64,000 nt of DNA from Diplolepis rosae. Taxonomy: Eukaryota > Arthropoda > Insecta > Hymenoptera > Diplolepididae. Below, one piece after another: positions 1 to 12,481 of the stretch. The notes below the pieces were generated by a model. That model was not told where the DNA came from, ran no database searches, and saw only the letters and a program-made list of their open reading frames with translations. Numbering within the stretch: the stretch's first letter is position 1; each line of letters begins with the position of its first letter. The position numbers and the translations under genes are program-made. The stretch spans positions 4,402,001 through 4,466,000 of the forward strand of contig JAPYXD010000553.1 of the NCBI GenBank assembly GCA_030998225.1. Direction: 5' to 3'.

Positions 1-1
1 G

Positions 2-2533
2 GGACGAGTAGGTGTTACGTGCAAATTCTCGCTCCTAATTAGTCACTTACGCAAATCTTTGAAACCTTATTCTGCATGTGACAAGCTTATTCGTGGAAAA
101 GTTCCCATTCCCTTTGAACAAGTAGATGACGTCCAAATGCCGGACTTAGATCAACAGAAGGCAGTGCGCACATATAAGGTAAGTGATTTTAATCTTCTAC
201 CATCTCCCTCACACGTATCTAGAGAAGAAGAAAATGAAGATAGCACGTTCGAAGAGAAAAATATAGCCCAAGATCCTGCAGTTTCTGTCAATGACAGAAT
301 ACTATATTTGGAAGCAGAGAATGAAAGACTCCGTAATATGATGCAAAAGATGCAGAAACAATTTGAGAAGCAGGCATCAATGAAAGATCAGCAGAATGCT
401 GAAGAGAATGAGGAATTTGATGTAGAAAAGTTTTTGGACAAAAGGAAGGTGACAAATGAAAATTGTAGAGCAATGATAAAATTGCAACTAAGGCCCACTG
501 TGAAAACATCGCTTAAGTTCTCTGAAGAGGAGATGGATTTGGCCATGAAGCTCCATTTTTATTCAGCATCAGGTTACGATAAAATGAGAAAGGACGGTTT
601 AATACTTCCACATAGCCGCACTGTTGAGAAACGTGTTGCACGAATCGAAGTGCCTCCTGGTTTTCTGAAGCCAGTATTAAAGAACCTGAAAATGCAATTA
701 CAAGGTATGCCTGAGAGTGCAAGAAAATGTATTGTAAAGTTTGATGAAATGGACATAATGGAGAAGTTGGAGTACGATTCATGGAAAGACATCATTGAAG
801 GTTTCGAAGATCTTGGTCCACTGGGAAGGATGCAGAGACGAGCAAATAAAGTGTTTGCTGTGACTTTGAATAGTCTAGATTTTTATTACAAGGAGAAAAA
901 AGTCCTTGCCATACACGACTTTTGTCACGCAGTCAAAAACTTGATAAGTGCCTGGCAAAGGTACAAGGTACTTATAATCAACGGGAAAAATGTGCCTTTC
1001 AATGATGTTATTGCTACTTGGAAAGCTGATAGAGCGAATAAGTTGTCGAACACTCTTGGACATTTAACAGCGGATCACATGAAGCCTAATAACTTTCAAA
1101 GGCAAAACGTCAGAATGGCGTTTCAACTGGTGAGTGGAAAATTGACATGTGCCATGGAGGCTGCATCAGCAACAAAAGCTGTTGTCTCACCAACGCTGAA
1201 TAACACGATTTAGTTCACGATGAACATGAATGAAGTAGTTGATGTTTGTAACAGCAGCAACGTTTATGATAAGAATCCACTGAAAAGGCCTCTCTCTACA
1301 AAAAATCCAAAGTGCATTGAAGTTTTGAAAGACTTTTTGAAATGGGGATCAACGATGCAAGTGTGGAACAAGAGTAAAAAGAACAAAAAGCTCACAAGTT
1401 TACCCTGTTTCAATGCACTCATAATGGTAGTAAAGGGACTCTTAAAACTGTACGAAGATATGATTGAAAATGATCCTTCCTGTCAATTATGCACAAGATT
1501 CTGCAATCAGGACTCTGTGGAGACTTTGTTCTCTAAGTTTCGAGGACGTGGAGGATTTAATCCAAATCCTACATGTCGGATGTTGCGGCTTACTGTACGC
1601 CATTTGGTTGCTGTCAAGAACATGGCATCCAGTAGCAGGGGCAATGTCGTTCGGGACGATAGCAATTATTTTCCAGCGCTAACTCCAGAAGAACTGCGAC
1701 AGCAATCGAAATCTGAGGAAGTGGAAGAAGAGACAGCTGTACAAAGGGCCATAGAGTTCTTTGAAACAGGCAAAGTGAACCGGCAGGAAGATAATGATGA
1801 TGTTCAAGCAGACGAAAGTGAAGAGGAAGATGACTAAGAAGTAGAAAAAGAAGAGGACATCGCTATTGAGGATCGAAATGTGAAGGTCCAGGATCCTGCA
1901 CCTTTTGAAGCCATCAGTGGTACCTTGGAAGGATTATCCGTTGCCTACTTTGCAGGCTATGCAGCTTTCAAAACCGTGCAGAAATTCAAGTGCATCGACT
2001 GCTTGAAAGTTATGCAGAAGCCTCCAGATGATGAAGAAGGAGACATGAATGACCAGTACATCGAGTACAGAGAGTACGAAGCAGATTTTTCCTATAAAAT
2101 TCATCTGCTTGCCAGGCCTACAGAGAAGTTTCGTCATGTTGTAACAGCCAACTTGAAAACGTTCGTCAAGTTTTTCAATATGCGAAAACAAACGGCCGAG
2201 GGATAGAGAAAAGCATTAATAGAGGATGCTAAACGTGAAATGCTCGAGGTCGATCCAGAATGGTATTCGACAGGACCTTGTTAGGAGCACAGAGAATTTG
2301 CAACGAACATCTTGTTCATTGCAAAAGTGCATAGGCATTGTATCCTAGACAACAGAGCAGCAAAACAGGAAAAGTTGACCAAGAGACGGGTTAAAGCTGC
2401 TGCGAAAAAAGAGGTTGCTAAAGATGTATATTTTAATTTTTTGATTTTTAATATTGAAAAAATTCGATTTTTTTCACCAAAATATGTGAGATACGAAATA
2501 AGCATTGTTCTGCAAAATCGTTTCCTTAAATAA
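2..2533 (+). pseudogene. P-element/THAP9-like transposase relic, 5' cut by window edge
   Basis: DNA transposase of the P-element/THAP9 family, inactive. One frame runs from base 2 to 2533, interrupted only by in-frame stops at 1211-1213 (TAG), 1835-1837 (TAA), 2204-2206 (TAG) and 2282-2284 (TAG). In order I see a coiled-coil-like segment (YLEAENERLRNMMQKMQKQF), the motif LPHSRTVEKRV after a helical region, the catalytic-type segment FDEMDIMEKLEYD, the GTP-insertion-type region around HDFCHAVKNL, LGHLTADHMKPNNFQRQNVR, then after the first stop DSVETLFSKFRGRGG, and a C-terminal part with GLSVAYFAGY and CIDC. This order matches P-element transposases. The N-terminal THAP zinc finger is not in the window. 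The absence of frameshifts suggests a fairly recent loss. The open frame does not begin at an ATG (TTG at 59), so the true start is probably an upstream exon. Confidence 0.88.
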
Positions 2534-2589
2534 AGTCTACGATTGTTTTTCCTTTTTGAGATATTTGGAAGAAAATAAATTTATCAATA

Positions 2590-2995
2590 ATCATGTAATT
2601 TATTAAAAAGTTACAAAAATTCATACAGAAAATCGAGCGCGAAGCGCGAGTGTCATGATGAGAATGTGTTCCTTAAGGCCGATAGAGCCTTAAGTAAATT
2701 GAATTTCCTGTTTCACTTAAACTGAAAAAGAAACTTAGTGAATTTGAGAAAATGACTAATTTACATCATCTTTAATATCATTAAATTGCTTTGAGCTTCA
2801 GTATAAAATTATAAGAAATAAACTTAAACGTATGCGAAGAGCACAAGACCGAGCGCGAAGCGCGAGGTCCAGAAAGAACGGAGCGCGAAGCGCAACAATC
2901 GAATCGCGCGCCCTAGGCGCGCTCAAACTTGCGAGCTGCGCTCGAAGCGCGCAATGAGAATGTGCCCGCCAAGCGGGCAGATTTTTTATTTTTGG
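2590..2995. repeat. Dispersed repeat A, copy 1 (GCGCGAAGCGC palindromes)
   Basis: Non-coding repeat. It shares an ordered set of blocks with 27340-27585: a TTTATTAAAAAGTTAC block, CAGAAAATCGAG, GTGTCATGATGA, a CCTTAAGG..CGATAGAGCC block, CCCTAGGCGCGCTCAAACTTG, and a GC-rich end before a T run. Within it GAGCGCGAAGCGCGAG-type palindromes recur (about 2635, 2850, 2880). It lies just downstream of the P-element relic and may be part of that element's 3' flank or an independent repeat. No coding function is visible. Confidence 0.6.
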
Positions 2996-3149
2996 TTTGT
3001 AATATGTAATAACTTCCAAAAAAAAATTGTGAATATTTTTATTTTTTCAAAATATAAATCCGATCTTAGAAAAAGACAAGTCAAGAACGAAGTAGAAGGG
3101 AATTCATTTATTTTTATTGGATATATTCTATTGATTGAATTCCATTGAA

Positions 3150-4340
3150 TTGATTGAAATAAGTCAGATAATTTACAGAAATTAGTTTGAAATCAAATTT
3201 TTGAAATTCAAAGAAAAATATTGATGTATTCGTCCAAATAATAATGTTCTTTCGTGTCATAATTCTGTAGATCTGAAAACTAAGTTAAGATTTTATAAAT
3301 CCTTTGTAAAAATTCTTTCATAACGCCTATACTTTGCACCTGCAGATAGGTGGATTTGAGATTTATAATCTGAAAAGATGATGATCGAAGAGATGGTTCT
3401 TTATAATTACATTGCTGCTTTACAGTAAATGCTAAGTAGTCGTAAAAGAGCCCTTTCGCCTTTCTTACTGTCAAATTCTATAAAATAACTTCAGATCTGA
3501 AGCTGGTCATTTACATTCTCTAACAAATTATTATATATTAAGAGCAATACTTTGTTTTAATTTTAGTTTTTCTAAGAATTGTAAATTTTTTTAAAAAAGC
3601 AAATATTATTGTATACCTATAGAGAATAATATTAATTTTGTAACCGTATTGTATAAACGAAAATTATATTGTATGAAAATTAAACTTTCAAAATATCATC
3701 ATTGATAATTTATTTCCATTGTCTATATGTCTTCAGTATTGTAATCAAGATAATGAAAGAATATTGAAAACAATTTGTCAATAAATATGTAATAAATTTC
3801 AACAAAAAAATTGTTAATTTTAATACATGGTTTATTTATATGTATTTAACATTTATATATATTCTTTTATACATATATTATAATATAAAATTTATAATAT
3901 AAAATATTTTATATATATTATATTATAAAATTTATAATATAAAATATAATATAATACATAATATTATATACATATATATTATATTATAAAAATTATAATA
4001 TAAAATATTTTACTTATACTCTTTTATGTATTATTTTATATATATAATTCATAATACTTGGTACCTTTGCATTGGCTTTAGAAGTATTATGAATTAAATC
4101 AAGGGTCAATACAATCTACTATTTTAATTTTATATATATATTTTTTAAAAATATATATCCGATTTTAGGAGAAGACTAGTAAAGAGCGAAGTAGAAGGAA
4201 AAGAGGTAAAAGGCTATTTTGTGAAATTCTGTCGACAAGCTAGGGTTGAATAGACGAGGACTACCTGACCCATCATGAATACAGCAGACTCACCAACACA
4301 AGTTTAGGCCTTACTCCTACAACTTACTTCTTATCCGTGA
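3150..4340. other. AT-rich non-coding stretch with low-complexity block
   Basis: No gene seen. 3836-4060 is a TA-rich low-complexity block in which ATTTATAATATAAAATATTT-like units alternate and fold on themselves. A segment of about 45 bp (TATATCCGATTTTAGGAGAA onward, 4150-4200) is a direct repeat of 3052-3102, ending in both with GAAGTAGAAGG. Confidence 0.6.
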
Positions 4341-4344
4341 GATT

Positions 4345-4566
4345 TTGTTGACTTTCGAAAGTGTCGATCCCCGTGGTTGGTTCCGGAACTTTACCTACCC
4401 CTGGCATCTTTCCCCGCAAGGTTTGGACCATTCAATCGCCCTGAATGTCTCCTGTATACCTATCTTCACTCAACGACATGGGGAACCACTGAAAAAAAAA
4501 CGCGCTGTAGCTCTACCTCCTGGGTGGTGTAGGAAACGGGCTAGCTACTCTTCAGATCTATATTAG
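4345..4566 (+). other. Short open frame in a GC-richer island, unassigned
   Basis: A 73-codon open stretch (TTG start, no convincing ATG) in a locally GC-richer island of about 250 bp. The translation has no domain I recognise. It could be a fragment of an untranslated region or of an unrecognised element. The flanks (4567-5010) are AT-rich with nothing recognisable. Confidence 0.25.
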
Positions 4567-5012
4567 AAATAAAACTACCAATTCAATTCGTAAAGTTGTT
4601 TATTGCTGTAGTAGTTAGTAGCAAACTACTAACTACTTTGGTTGCCGAATGAAGTGTCTACTAATTCATTGTCAAAATCATATACTATATACTATATATA
4701 TATCAATTTGTAGTTTTCTACTAATTCAGATTTAGAGAGTATTCAAAAAAAATTTTTAAAACAAATGTATTTATTTTTGAAGTTTATTAATGACTCAATT
4801 ATTAACTATCAGTTTGGCAATGTGTATTTTTTTTAACAAAAATTCAAATTAATAATTCTTGATGTACAATATTTTTTTTCACACAAAAGTTAAAGATTAT
4901 GTACAATAAATGCTAACTGATTTCTGAATATATTCAGCAGCTTTTCTTTTTGGGAAACTTTGTCTCATCAAAAAAATATGAATAATTTATATTAATTTCA
5001 TTAAAACTATGC

Positions 5013-5523
5013 ACAGAAAGATTTTCAAATTCTTTAAATATTGAATTTATTTGCATTATTTGCGATATAAGAGTTTGAAATTGTCTACGAGGACACCTGT
5101 CGACAACGTATCCTATCTGATACGCGACTAGTGATCCTCCGATAATGTAGGCAGTGACAAAAATTTCAAACTCAACTAATTAATTTGAAATCATTTACAG
5201 CCGCAAGGCTGAGCCACTAGGCGATATAAGGAGATCTTCCTGTGGAGAAAGAGATGTCGGACGCCTGTGTATCTCAGTGGTAGAGCAGTCGACCGGCAAT
5301 CGAAAGACCTGGGCTCGAATCCCAGCGCAGTCGAAAGCGTCATTTTTTCCACAGAAAGATTTTCAAATTCTTTAAATATTGAATTTATTTGCATTATTTG
5401 CGATATAAGAGTTTGAAATTGTCTACGAGGACACCTGTCGACAACGTATCCTATCTGATACGCGACTAGTGATCCTCCGATAATGTAGGCAGTGACAAAA
5501 ATTTCAAACTCAACTAATTAATT
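5013..5523 (+). repeat. tRNA-derived SINE, body-head-body partial dimer
   Basis: A block of about 170 bp at 5013-5182 is repeated almost exactly at 5351-5523 (from CACAGAAAGATTTTC to CTCAACTAATTA), giving a monomer of about 338 bp. Between the copies lies the tRNA-related head. This body-head-body order is what a tandem SINE dimer with a 5'-truncated first unit would leave. The family is related through its tRNA head to the SINEs at 14761-15615: both contain CGACCGGCAATCGAAAG, and both have a CACAGAAA-type start to the body just after the head. Confidence 0.7.
5263..5333 (+). tRNA. tRNA-like SINE head (not a functional tRNA gene)
   Basis: Box A-like ATCTCAGTGGTAGAGC and box B-like GGGCTCGAATCCC are correctly spaced for an internal RNA polymerase III promoter. 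The ends pair (CTGTG with CGCAG). An anticodon loop CCGGCAA would read GGC (Ala), but the position before the anticodon is C, not the universal U. With the repeated body this marks a SINE head rather than a working tRNA. Confidence 0.65.
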
Positions 5524-5639
5524 ATAAACGTTTTTCAATATTTAAAGAGAATTAAAAAAATAAAAATAAAACTTTCTAACAAAAATTATACCTAATAAAT
5601 TACTTAATTTGTTACATTTGTTACATTTTAATGTAAATA

Positions 5640-5935
5640 TTTAAAAAAAAATTTTTTTGATTCAAACAAAATATCTTTGGACCAAATAAATATTTGTTCG
5701 AATCAAATAAATTTCTGCCTTCAATCAAACAATTTATATCTTTGACCATATATCATTGAATTAATTTCTTTGTTTTGAAGAAAAATTAATTTGATTCAAA
5801 CAAATATTTATTTCGTTTAAAAACATTATGTTTGAATTAAAAAATTTTTATTTCATTTAAACAAATCATTTCTTTAAATCAAAGAAAGTCTTTCAAGCAA
5901 ATAATTTTCTTTGATTCAATCAAATCTTTTTTCTG
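5640..5935. repeat. Degenerate TTTGATTCAAAC-type repeats in AT-rich DNA
   Basis: The motif family TTTGATTCAAACAAAT / ATTTGTTCGAATCAAAT recurs in both orientations at irregular spacing. No coding. The surrounding 5524-7230 is AT-rich with no gene that I can support. Confidence 0.45.
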
Positions 5936-7606
5936 AGTGCACTTATTTTTATTTAGAGAGTGAAATAAAGCGTACTTACCGAAGGTGATCCTGATTTATA
6001 TAAGAATTCCCAGTAAAATTGTGAGAAAAGGAAATTCTAACAATATCCTCAAAAGAGGGCACAAAAAATAATTGTTTCATTTGAAATATTTCATTAAATG
6101 CAATTTGAAATGATTTCCATGAATAAATTTTCTAGTTTTCTAAAGTCCGAGGACTATTTTAATTTTTTCGATATATAACTAAAATTACTTTAAATTATAT
6201 AGATTTATTTTAAAAACGCTTGAAAATCGAGGATATTTTACAATTGGTATTGTTTGCAATTAAAATTTTTGTAAAGAGGAACTACTATAATTATTTGCGT
6301 AGATCTTTTTATTTAAATATTCCCAACTTATTCAATTTAAAATTGGAAATATTACTATTAAGCAATTTTCAATACCTCATTATTTTTTAATCTGTCCACT
6401 TATGATTTTCTTGTAAGCTTTTAATTAATCACTTGTAAAAAGCACTTATAGCCTTAAAAAAGCCTTTGAAAATTAAAAAAATTTTGATTTCAAACCAGTT
6501 TAAAACTCCTTTCATTTTTAGATCATTGTATCATTAATTCATCTGATTTACATTGTACTTTTGTAAAATTTCAATAACTGTAATTTAATTTTCATTTGCA
6601 AGACTGTAAGAGTATTGGATTTAAATTCTAAACTCAAAATTTAAATTTCTCATTTCGACCAAAAATATTGACAGTAACAATTTTTCCCTTCATAGATGTA
6701 CATTATTACTATAAGGTACAGGTAAGAATGAATATTAAATAGTTATTTCCTGTAAGTAATTATTTATTTAGTTATTTCATAAATTTCGGGTCGGCTGCAA
6801 AGTTTTTCCTACGTAAGAAAACTTGAAGCTAGGTTTCCACATTTTATCTTTAAAGGAGTGTTTTTATATTCTCATAAAATAGAATTACAAGAAAGGTAAT
6901 TATGACAGAATTTATTAATTAAAAATGATTATTATTTTTAAAATTTACATAAAAATGCAATTAATTAACGTTCTGAATTTATAATATTCAAAATCAATTG
7001 AGTGAAATCAAAGAAAGTTAAAATATAAAACTACTTGAATACAACAGGTTATGAACCTAAACTCAAATTCTGCATTTAAATTCTACAAACAAATAGTATC
7101 GAATAAATAGTCCTTGCAGATCACACACTCGAAAGAATTATTTAACATTTCCTGAAATTCATAAAATTTATGTCACGTCATCAACATTATTTAAGACTTT
7201 TTACAAAATTTGTCAGCTGTCAAATTTTGTAAACAGAAGTCACCGGGCGAGCAGACGACGAGATGCATGAGACATCGAATCGAAGAAATCGCAAAAAGTT
7301 AGGGAACGCTTGCTTTTACTTTATTTCGTACATGCTATATATAGACAAAATAAGGAGAGAGCCGAAGTCTCCCGAAGATTTTCGAGCATCTCCGTGTTTT
7401 CGAATTCAGAAGACACTGCGAGAAACACGCGTCGCCATGGAAACGGCTGAAAGTTGTGAAGAGGGCAGCACCTCGATACCCAAGAAAGAGTGATGTTCTA
7501 TATATATCGTTCTCCCACTCCGAGGCCACTCGCCGCATCTAGGTTTATAATATCTTTGCTTCGATTTCGACTTGCTTCGTTTTATATTTTATGACCGCTT
7601 TCACTC

Positions 7607-7614
7607 AGGGGGGA
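7607..7614 (+). other. Polypurine tract before LTR
   Basis: AGGGGGGA lies five bases upstream of the predicted LTR start (7619), the usual place of the plus-strand primer of LTR retrotransposons. Confidence 0.5.
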
Positions 7615-7618
7615 CTAC

Positions 7619-7836
7619 TGTAGGGAACGAACCAATGTAATTGGACGCAGCGATTCCACCATCTTGCGCACATCTAGTCTATGCCGCATCGGCGGCCATT
7701 CTTGTTAGTTAGTTGACGACCAGTCGTTCCTATGATAAGACGTTTATACGTCACTTGTGACGTTTGTTAGTAGTAATAAATATCTTTTATTTATCTATGT
7801 GTCAGTCCCGGGACTTATTGATCCAGTGTTATAACA
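7619..7836 (+). mobile_element. LTR remnant (3' LTR of a retrotransposon)
   Basis: The segment starts TGTAGGGAACG and ends GTTATAACA (TG...CA), follows a polypurine tract, is richer in GC than its flanks, and holds AATAAA in its second half (about 7775) as expected for the R-region poly(A) signal. About 400 bp upstream (7210-7606) is also GC-richer and may be residual internal sequence, but I see no gag or pol motif there. No second LTR is present, so this is a 3' LTR with a truncated interior. Family (BEL/Pao or Gypsy) is not determined. Confidence 0.6.
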
Positions 7837-8735
7837 TGATTAGAGCTAGATGTTTGATATTTTGAATCACTTTTACAATATATTTGCATGTATATATATA
7901 TATACGAAGAGGAGATATGTAGCTTAGTTTAATAATGTATAATTTAAATCAAAATAATACGAGCAAATTTTCTCTATTGGACAATGTTAAAAAGTAATAT
8001 TAATTTATATCAAATTCTTGAGATTTCTACATTCTTATAATTTAAAATTTTATTATCTATATATATGGCCTATGCTATTTCCTAAGTGGAGAAATACATT
8101 TTTCTTTCTTTGTATTTGCCTGAGCGTGGTACCGGATTGAGTAGGAATTTCTTTTATGAGACTGAATATATTAATTTACCATTTAATTAGATTTGTAATT
8201 AAGATCACCGTGTGCCTATGTCTTAATTTAGGTTCTTAAGTAAATTTAACACCGAATTATGTAATTTAATTTCGTACTACTTGTAATAAATGTCATAAGT
8301 CTAGTAAAAATTGAATTTAGGTTAAGCTGCACATTTATCCTCAGATTAGGTGGAGAAATCATAGCGTCTATCATTAAGAATGGAGATCTATCTTCACAGA
8401 TAATAAATAGGCAAAAGATTGTATAGTTAGATCTAACGACACGTATGTAAGGCAGATAAATCTCATATCAAAAATAAAGAACTCCTAGGTAGACTGAGTC
8501 TTCACTTCTTCTCACGTGCCTGAAACCCTCAAACTATTTTCTAAAAGTATTGAAATAAGTACTTCAATTATCCATACCAATAGGGTAAATAAAAATAAGT
8601 TCCAATATATATAATCATATAATGCTTATTATATGCATTCACATAAAATTACATGCACAATCATATAATTTATATATATATATTATATCACTAAATTCAA
8701 TTTGTATATATAGAATTCATATAATTATTTTAATA
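7837..8735. other. AT-rich non-coding stretch
   Basis: AT-rich, with short TA runs near 7890 and 8670. I see no gene, repeat copy or RNA gene. Confidence 0.5.
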
Positions 8736-8736
8736 T

Positions 8737-9566
8737 CACAATTTATAAATGCAATAATTTTCACTTTTTTTCCTATCTTTGAATGGTATTTCATTAATAG
8801 TCAAATAAACGGGCCACATGCTAATTTTTGTGGACTTAAAAACGGGAACTCCGTCAGTATATAACGAAAAAGGAATATTACGGATGCCAGCAAGGAATCC
8901 ATTATTTACCCATTCTGAATATAAAATCCCATCGTAAACATCAGATATGACATTTTGACTAGCTCTTTGAAATCGTGTTTGAAGACTTTAATAAAATCCA
9001 ACCCTTAAATATATGCCCCTCAACTGTTTAATCAGTGGTAACTGGACGAAAAAAGTTTTTTTCTGTTCGACACAAGCGGGGCAGTAGTCTTCGACTGATT
9101 CTAGTAATCGGGTACAAGACGAGCAATAATAATGTTTCATGATTTCGTTATCTCGAATATCGAAAATTTTTATAAATTTATATAAACTATTTTTGACTAA
9201 GTCCTCGCTTAAACAATGGAACTGTAGAACCAAGGTTATGTCAGAAATACATTCCATCGTCGTCATGTTATGGAGCAGAAGAAGAGCAAGAATCAGCAAC
9301 ATGCTGGGTCCAACGGTTATTTCGGCGTTGTGGTATAAAGGTCGATTTCGGTTGTGATTCCCAAAAAATCTGTTTCTATTGCCATTATTCTCGTGATCGG
9401 TATCACTTTCTCTATCACTCATTATTTCATCGTTTCTCTCATCTGAATCTGAGAATATTTCATCTGAAGAATTATTGCTTTCACTGGTATGAAATATATT
9501 TTCTACGCCTTCATTATTATCCAAAATATTTTCGAAAGCTCCTCTTCCTAAATTCCTGCGGAATAT
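8737..9566 (-). pseudogene. CACTA/tnp2-like transposase fragment 1, main exon
   Basis: Transposase of the animal tnp2-type (CACTA/EnSpm-like) class, truncated and interrupted. Reading the minus strand, the exon follows an acceptor (ATATTCCGCAG) and encodes an acidic N-terminus, a helical domain (ISDITLVLQFHCLSEDLVK), two CxxC pairs (YYCSSC, YCPAC), FFVQLPLIKQLRG, then one in-frame TAA at 8988-8990, and in the same frame FSLYTDGVPVFKSTKISMWP and VYLTINEIPF, the start of the catalytic domain. The reading breaks off at about 8737 in AT-rich DNA, so most of the DDE domain is missing. It is paralogous to the element at 39385-45270, which keeps the catalytic part. Confidence 0.75.
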
Positions 9567-9643
9567 AGATAAATTTTTTTACGCATCATGAAATATGATT
9601 AGTAACTACACGATTAAAATAATTAAGTACTTCAGGTCAACTT

Positions 9644-9714
9644 ACTTATTATTTAATACATTTTCATCAACTGGCTCATTGTGGAAAATTTCTTGGCTTT
9701 CATTTATTGAATTT
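9644..9714 (-). pseudogene. Upstream exon of tnp2-like fragment 1
   Basis: The minus strand shows an acceptor TTCTTACAG, about 70 coding bases (NSINESQEIFHNEPVDENVL) and a donor GTAAGT, followed by an 80-90 bp intron ending at the acceptor of the main exon. The acidic composition fits the N-terminal region of tnp2-type transposases. An earlier exon may lie at 10180-10400: ATG within MDEKRWKCHDGNQEEKDG, again acidic and preceded by CCTTTTGCAG. Exon joins are inferred from splice consensus only. Confidence 0.5.
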
Positions 9715-10179
9715 CTGTAAGAAAAATGATTCTATTTGCTACAACATAACAAGAATACCAGATTCACTTTGGTTTTCAGTTATATCGCAGAATTGTCAAT
9801 AATGATCTATTATCCAATATATGTGATTATTTTGTTGGTTTTTTAAATATAATTTATTGTTATACTTTTTAAAAACATTTTAATATTAGTTCATTGAATA
9901 TGATGTTTTTCGTTTATACTGAATTATTACTATTATTTAATAGTAATTATTTAGTCGTTCAAACATGTTCTTTTTTTTATGATTTTGAGTACATATTTCG
10001 ATTCAAAATCATTGTTTTTTTTTACTACATTTGTTAATTTAGCTGTGGTAGAATTTTTTTCGTATTTCCTGTTTTTTAACAATAGTTTGTGGAGTATGTA
10101 TTGTTTTCCTTGATTTACGCGTAAACGACAGTTAAAAATATAGTTCAAGTACAAGAAAACAGTACGCGAATGCCCGATA

Positions 10180-10400
10180 ATAAGACATATTTGTTCCTAA
10201 CCTTCCTTCCCACGAATCATCCGAAGAACTTCCATCCTTTTCTTCTTGATTTCCATCGTGACATTTCCATCGTTTTTCATCCATCTGCAAAAGGACACGC
10301 AATCGTGTTCTTTGTTGTCGCTTCTGAATTTCTCCGAGACATTTGTATTACATATTGAACAAGATATTTTTGCATCACTCTTTCTTCTTCTAATCAACAA
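10180..10400 (-). pseudogene. Possible first exon of tnp2-like fragment 1
   Basis: On the minus strand an ATG immediately after CCTTTTGCAG opens an acidic frame (MDEKRWKCHDGNQEEKDG, then SSSDDSWEG). An overlapping frame reads SCSICNTNVSEKF, a CxxC-like pair. Either could be the 5' part of the transposase gene at 8737-9714. I cannot decide which frame is used. Confidence 0.3.
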
Positions 10401-10622
10401 GTGTTAATCTTATCAACACAGAACAGAAGACACAAGGATCAGATCTTGTATTGGTTAATACTACTTGAGTACAAATATACTTACCTATAATACATTACCT
10501 ATAATTTCATAGATGAAAATATTTAGTTGGCCACAATCATTCATAATTATTTATCGGCATTTAAATAACGTGTATAATTAGTTGAGCGTTTTCTCTGTAT
10601 ACATGATTCTGAAGAAAAAAAA

Positions 10623-10632
10623 TGCGCATGCG
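10623..10632. promoter_or_regulatory. TGCGCATGCG palindrome (NRF-1/Ewg-like site)
   Basis: A perfect TGCGCATGCG, the core of the NRF-1/erect wing binding consensus, lies about 220 bp upstream of the minus-strand tnp2-like exons and near the start of a plus-strand open frame (10582-10869, TTG start, no domain recognised). It matches the two sites at 23091-23208. Confidence 0.35.
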
Positions 10633-10989
10633 TTAGAGCGCCAATTTTTTTACAGTGGCCCCGCTGCATTCGCGAGTTTTTTTTCATGCACGTGTTTAGT
10701 CGTAGGGGAAACGAAGTCCTTAATGCAAACAGCTTATAACCATACGATGGAATTCATTGAGATTGAAATAAATAAACGGTGTAATAGTGAAGTTAGAAAA
10801 TGGGAAAAAAGTTTGCTCTTGTGTGGAGGATTGATGACCACCAAAAAGATGTTATCAAAGAAACGATGATACAAAAAAATATCGTGTCGTAGGAGTAGAA
10901 ACGACCTTGAAATGGATCCATTTTAAAACAAAGAAAACGATACTCTCAAGAGCAAAAGTGTTAGCCATAAATGGTAAGTACACCTTTTG

Positions 10990-12305
10990 TCGTAAATACT
11001 ATTTTACTGTAATAATGTAATTAGACTACTTAGAAATTTTTCGGTAATTTGCCCCAACCTCAACTCGGCGTGCATCTTCTATTTGCTACATTTCTGTATT
11101 CATTACTCGTATGAAAGTAATGCTTGATTTATTTACGATTTTTCTTTTACTTCTTTCGAAATCTGAGACTCGCTTTTTAAATAACATTCAGATAGAAATC
11201 GACAAAGAATAACAAAAAATCTATTCATATTTCATCCTAGTTCATTATAAAAAATCCCCCGGAATTTTTCAAGTCGACCTAAAGAAAAATGCATATAACA
11301 AAAGAAGAAAAATGAAAAAAAAAATTTCCGAGAATATTTTTTTGTATGGTTATTTTTCTTCGCGCATTATTCTAACATACATTTAAAATTATAGTGAAAT
11401 ATTTTTCAGTGCTCAAAATTCATTGGAATATGTTTATTTTAGTTCGAGAATAACTAAATTTTGGTTTAAGTATATTGAGATAAGAGAATCGATAATATAA
11501 ATTCTCTTTTGCAGGTATCAATTAGAATAATTTTCCCATATTTTTTAGACTGCGAGAACGATTTGCAACGAATTATCGTCTCTGATGATGGATGCATTGT
11601 TGAGTCACAACAATAAATTTTCGCCAAAGAAGTCCTTGCCAATTAAAAATTGTTAAGCGAAAGAAAAAAGAACGTAACAGCTTTTACGAAACCAACAAAG
11701 ATATAAGTAAATGAACAGATAAAAATACTACAAATCCGTATTTGAACGCAACGCAATAACTTAGTAGCAAGTTGCCTTCTCCATATCTTAGGAACGGCTT
11801 ACCTGAAACAAAAACACCAAATATTTCTGGATTCGGTATGACAGTGGCTACAAAATTAACTACGGACATTAATTTTCAACTAATTTTGTTAATTTTATGT
11901 AGAAAATACCAAAAAAATTGAAATTAGTTGTTTTTTTCGCTGTTTTTTGTTTCAAAAATATAGTAAAAATCAAAATTTTAACATAATTGTAGTTCACTTT
12001 GAGAGTTCCCATGTGTAGAATATGTGGTTAAAATTTCAGAAGGATCGGTCCACTGGTTCTGGAGAAATCGTGGAGCTAGTCCGAAAAAACGTTGTTTTGA
12101 GAAAAACGCGTTTAAAGTTTTTTTTTAACAAAAAATCATTAAAAAATCTTACATATGCATATAACATAACATATACATATAACATATATACATATAACAT
12201 ATAAATACATATACATATATATTCGAAAAATGTAAAAAAAAAAAATCGATTTTTCCAAAGTGACCAACTAGAATACACCCTTAACTCGCCGCCGGCAGAC
12301 CCAGG
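10990..12305. other. AT-rich stretch without supported genes
   Basis: No gene. 12022-12110 contains a block (AGGATCGGTCCACTGGTTC, GGAGAAATCGTGGAGC) followed by CATATAACATATA-type tandem repeats at 12155-12215 and a poly-A; this looks like a fragment of a dispersed repeat. The rest is AT-rich. Confidence 0.45.
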
Positions 12306-12481
12306 CTAGCAACAGTGTTCTCAGATCGTGGAACTTTTCGGCCCCCACTACTGACCCGTTGTGGAATCTCAAGCAACCAAACTCGGCGTGTCGGTGTGTC
12401 CCCACTTCCACGCGTCGATTTCACGCTGTCGGTTGTTGAGCTAAGATCGAGAAATTATGTTTCTCTCGACTTCGTGCGAAC

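Noticed and set aside
2798..3019. ORF across the GCGCGAAGCGC repeats (ALRAR-type repeats)
   Set aside because: Repeat-derived translation with no start context.
5263..5333. Functional tRNA-Ala gene
   Set aside because: Abnormal anticodon loop, weak stems and a repeated attached body point to a SINE head.
10582..10869. 95-codon plus-strand ORF near the TGCGCATGCG site
   Set aside because: TTG start, no recognisable domain; a donor-like GTAAGTAC at 10975 is too far downstream and out of the frame to support it as an exon.
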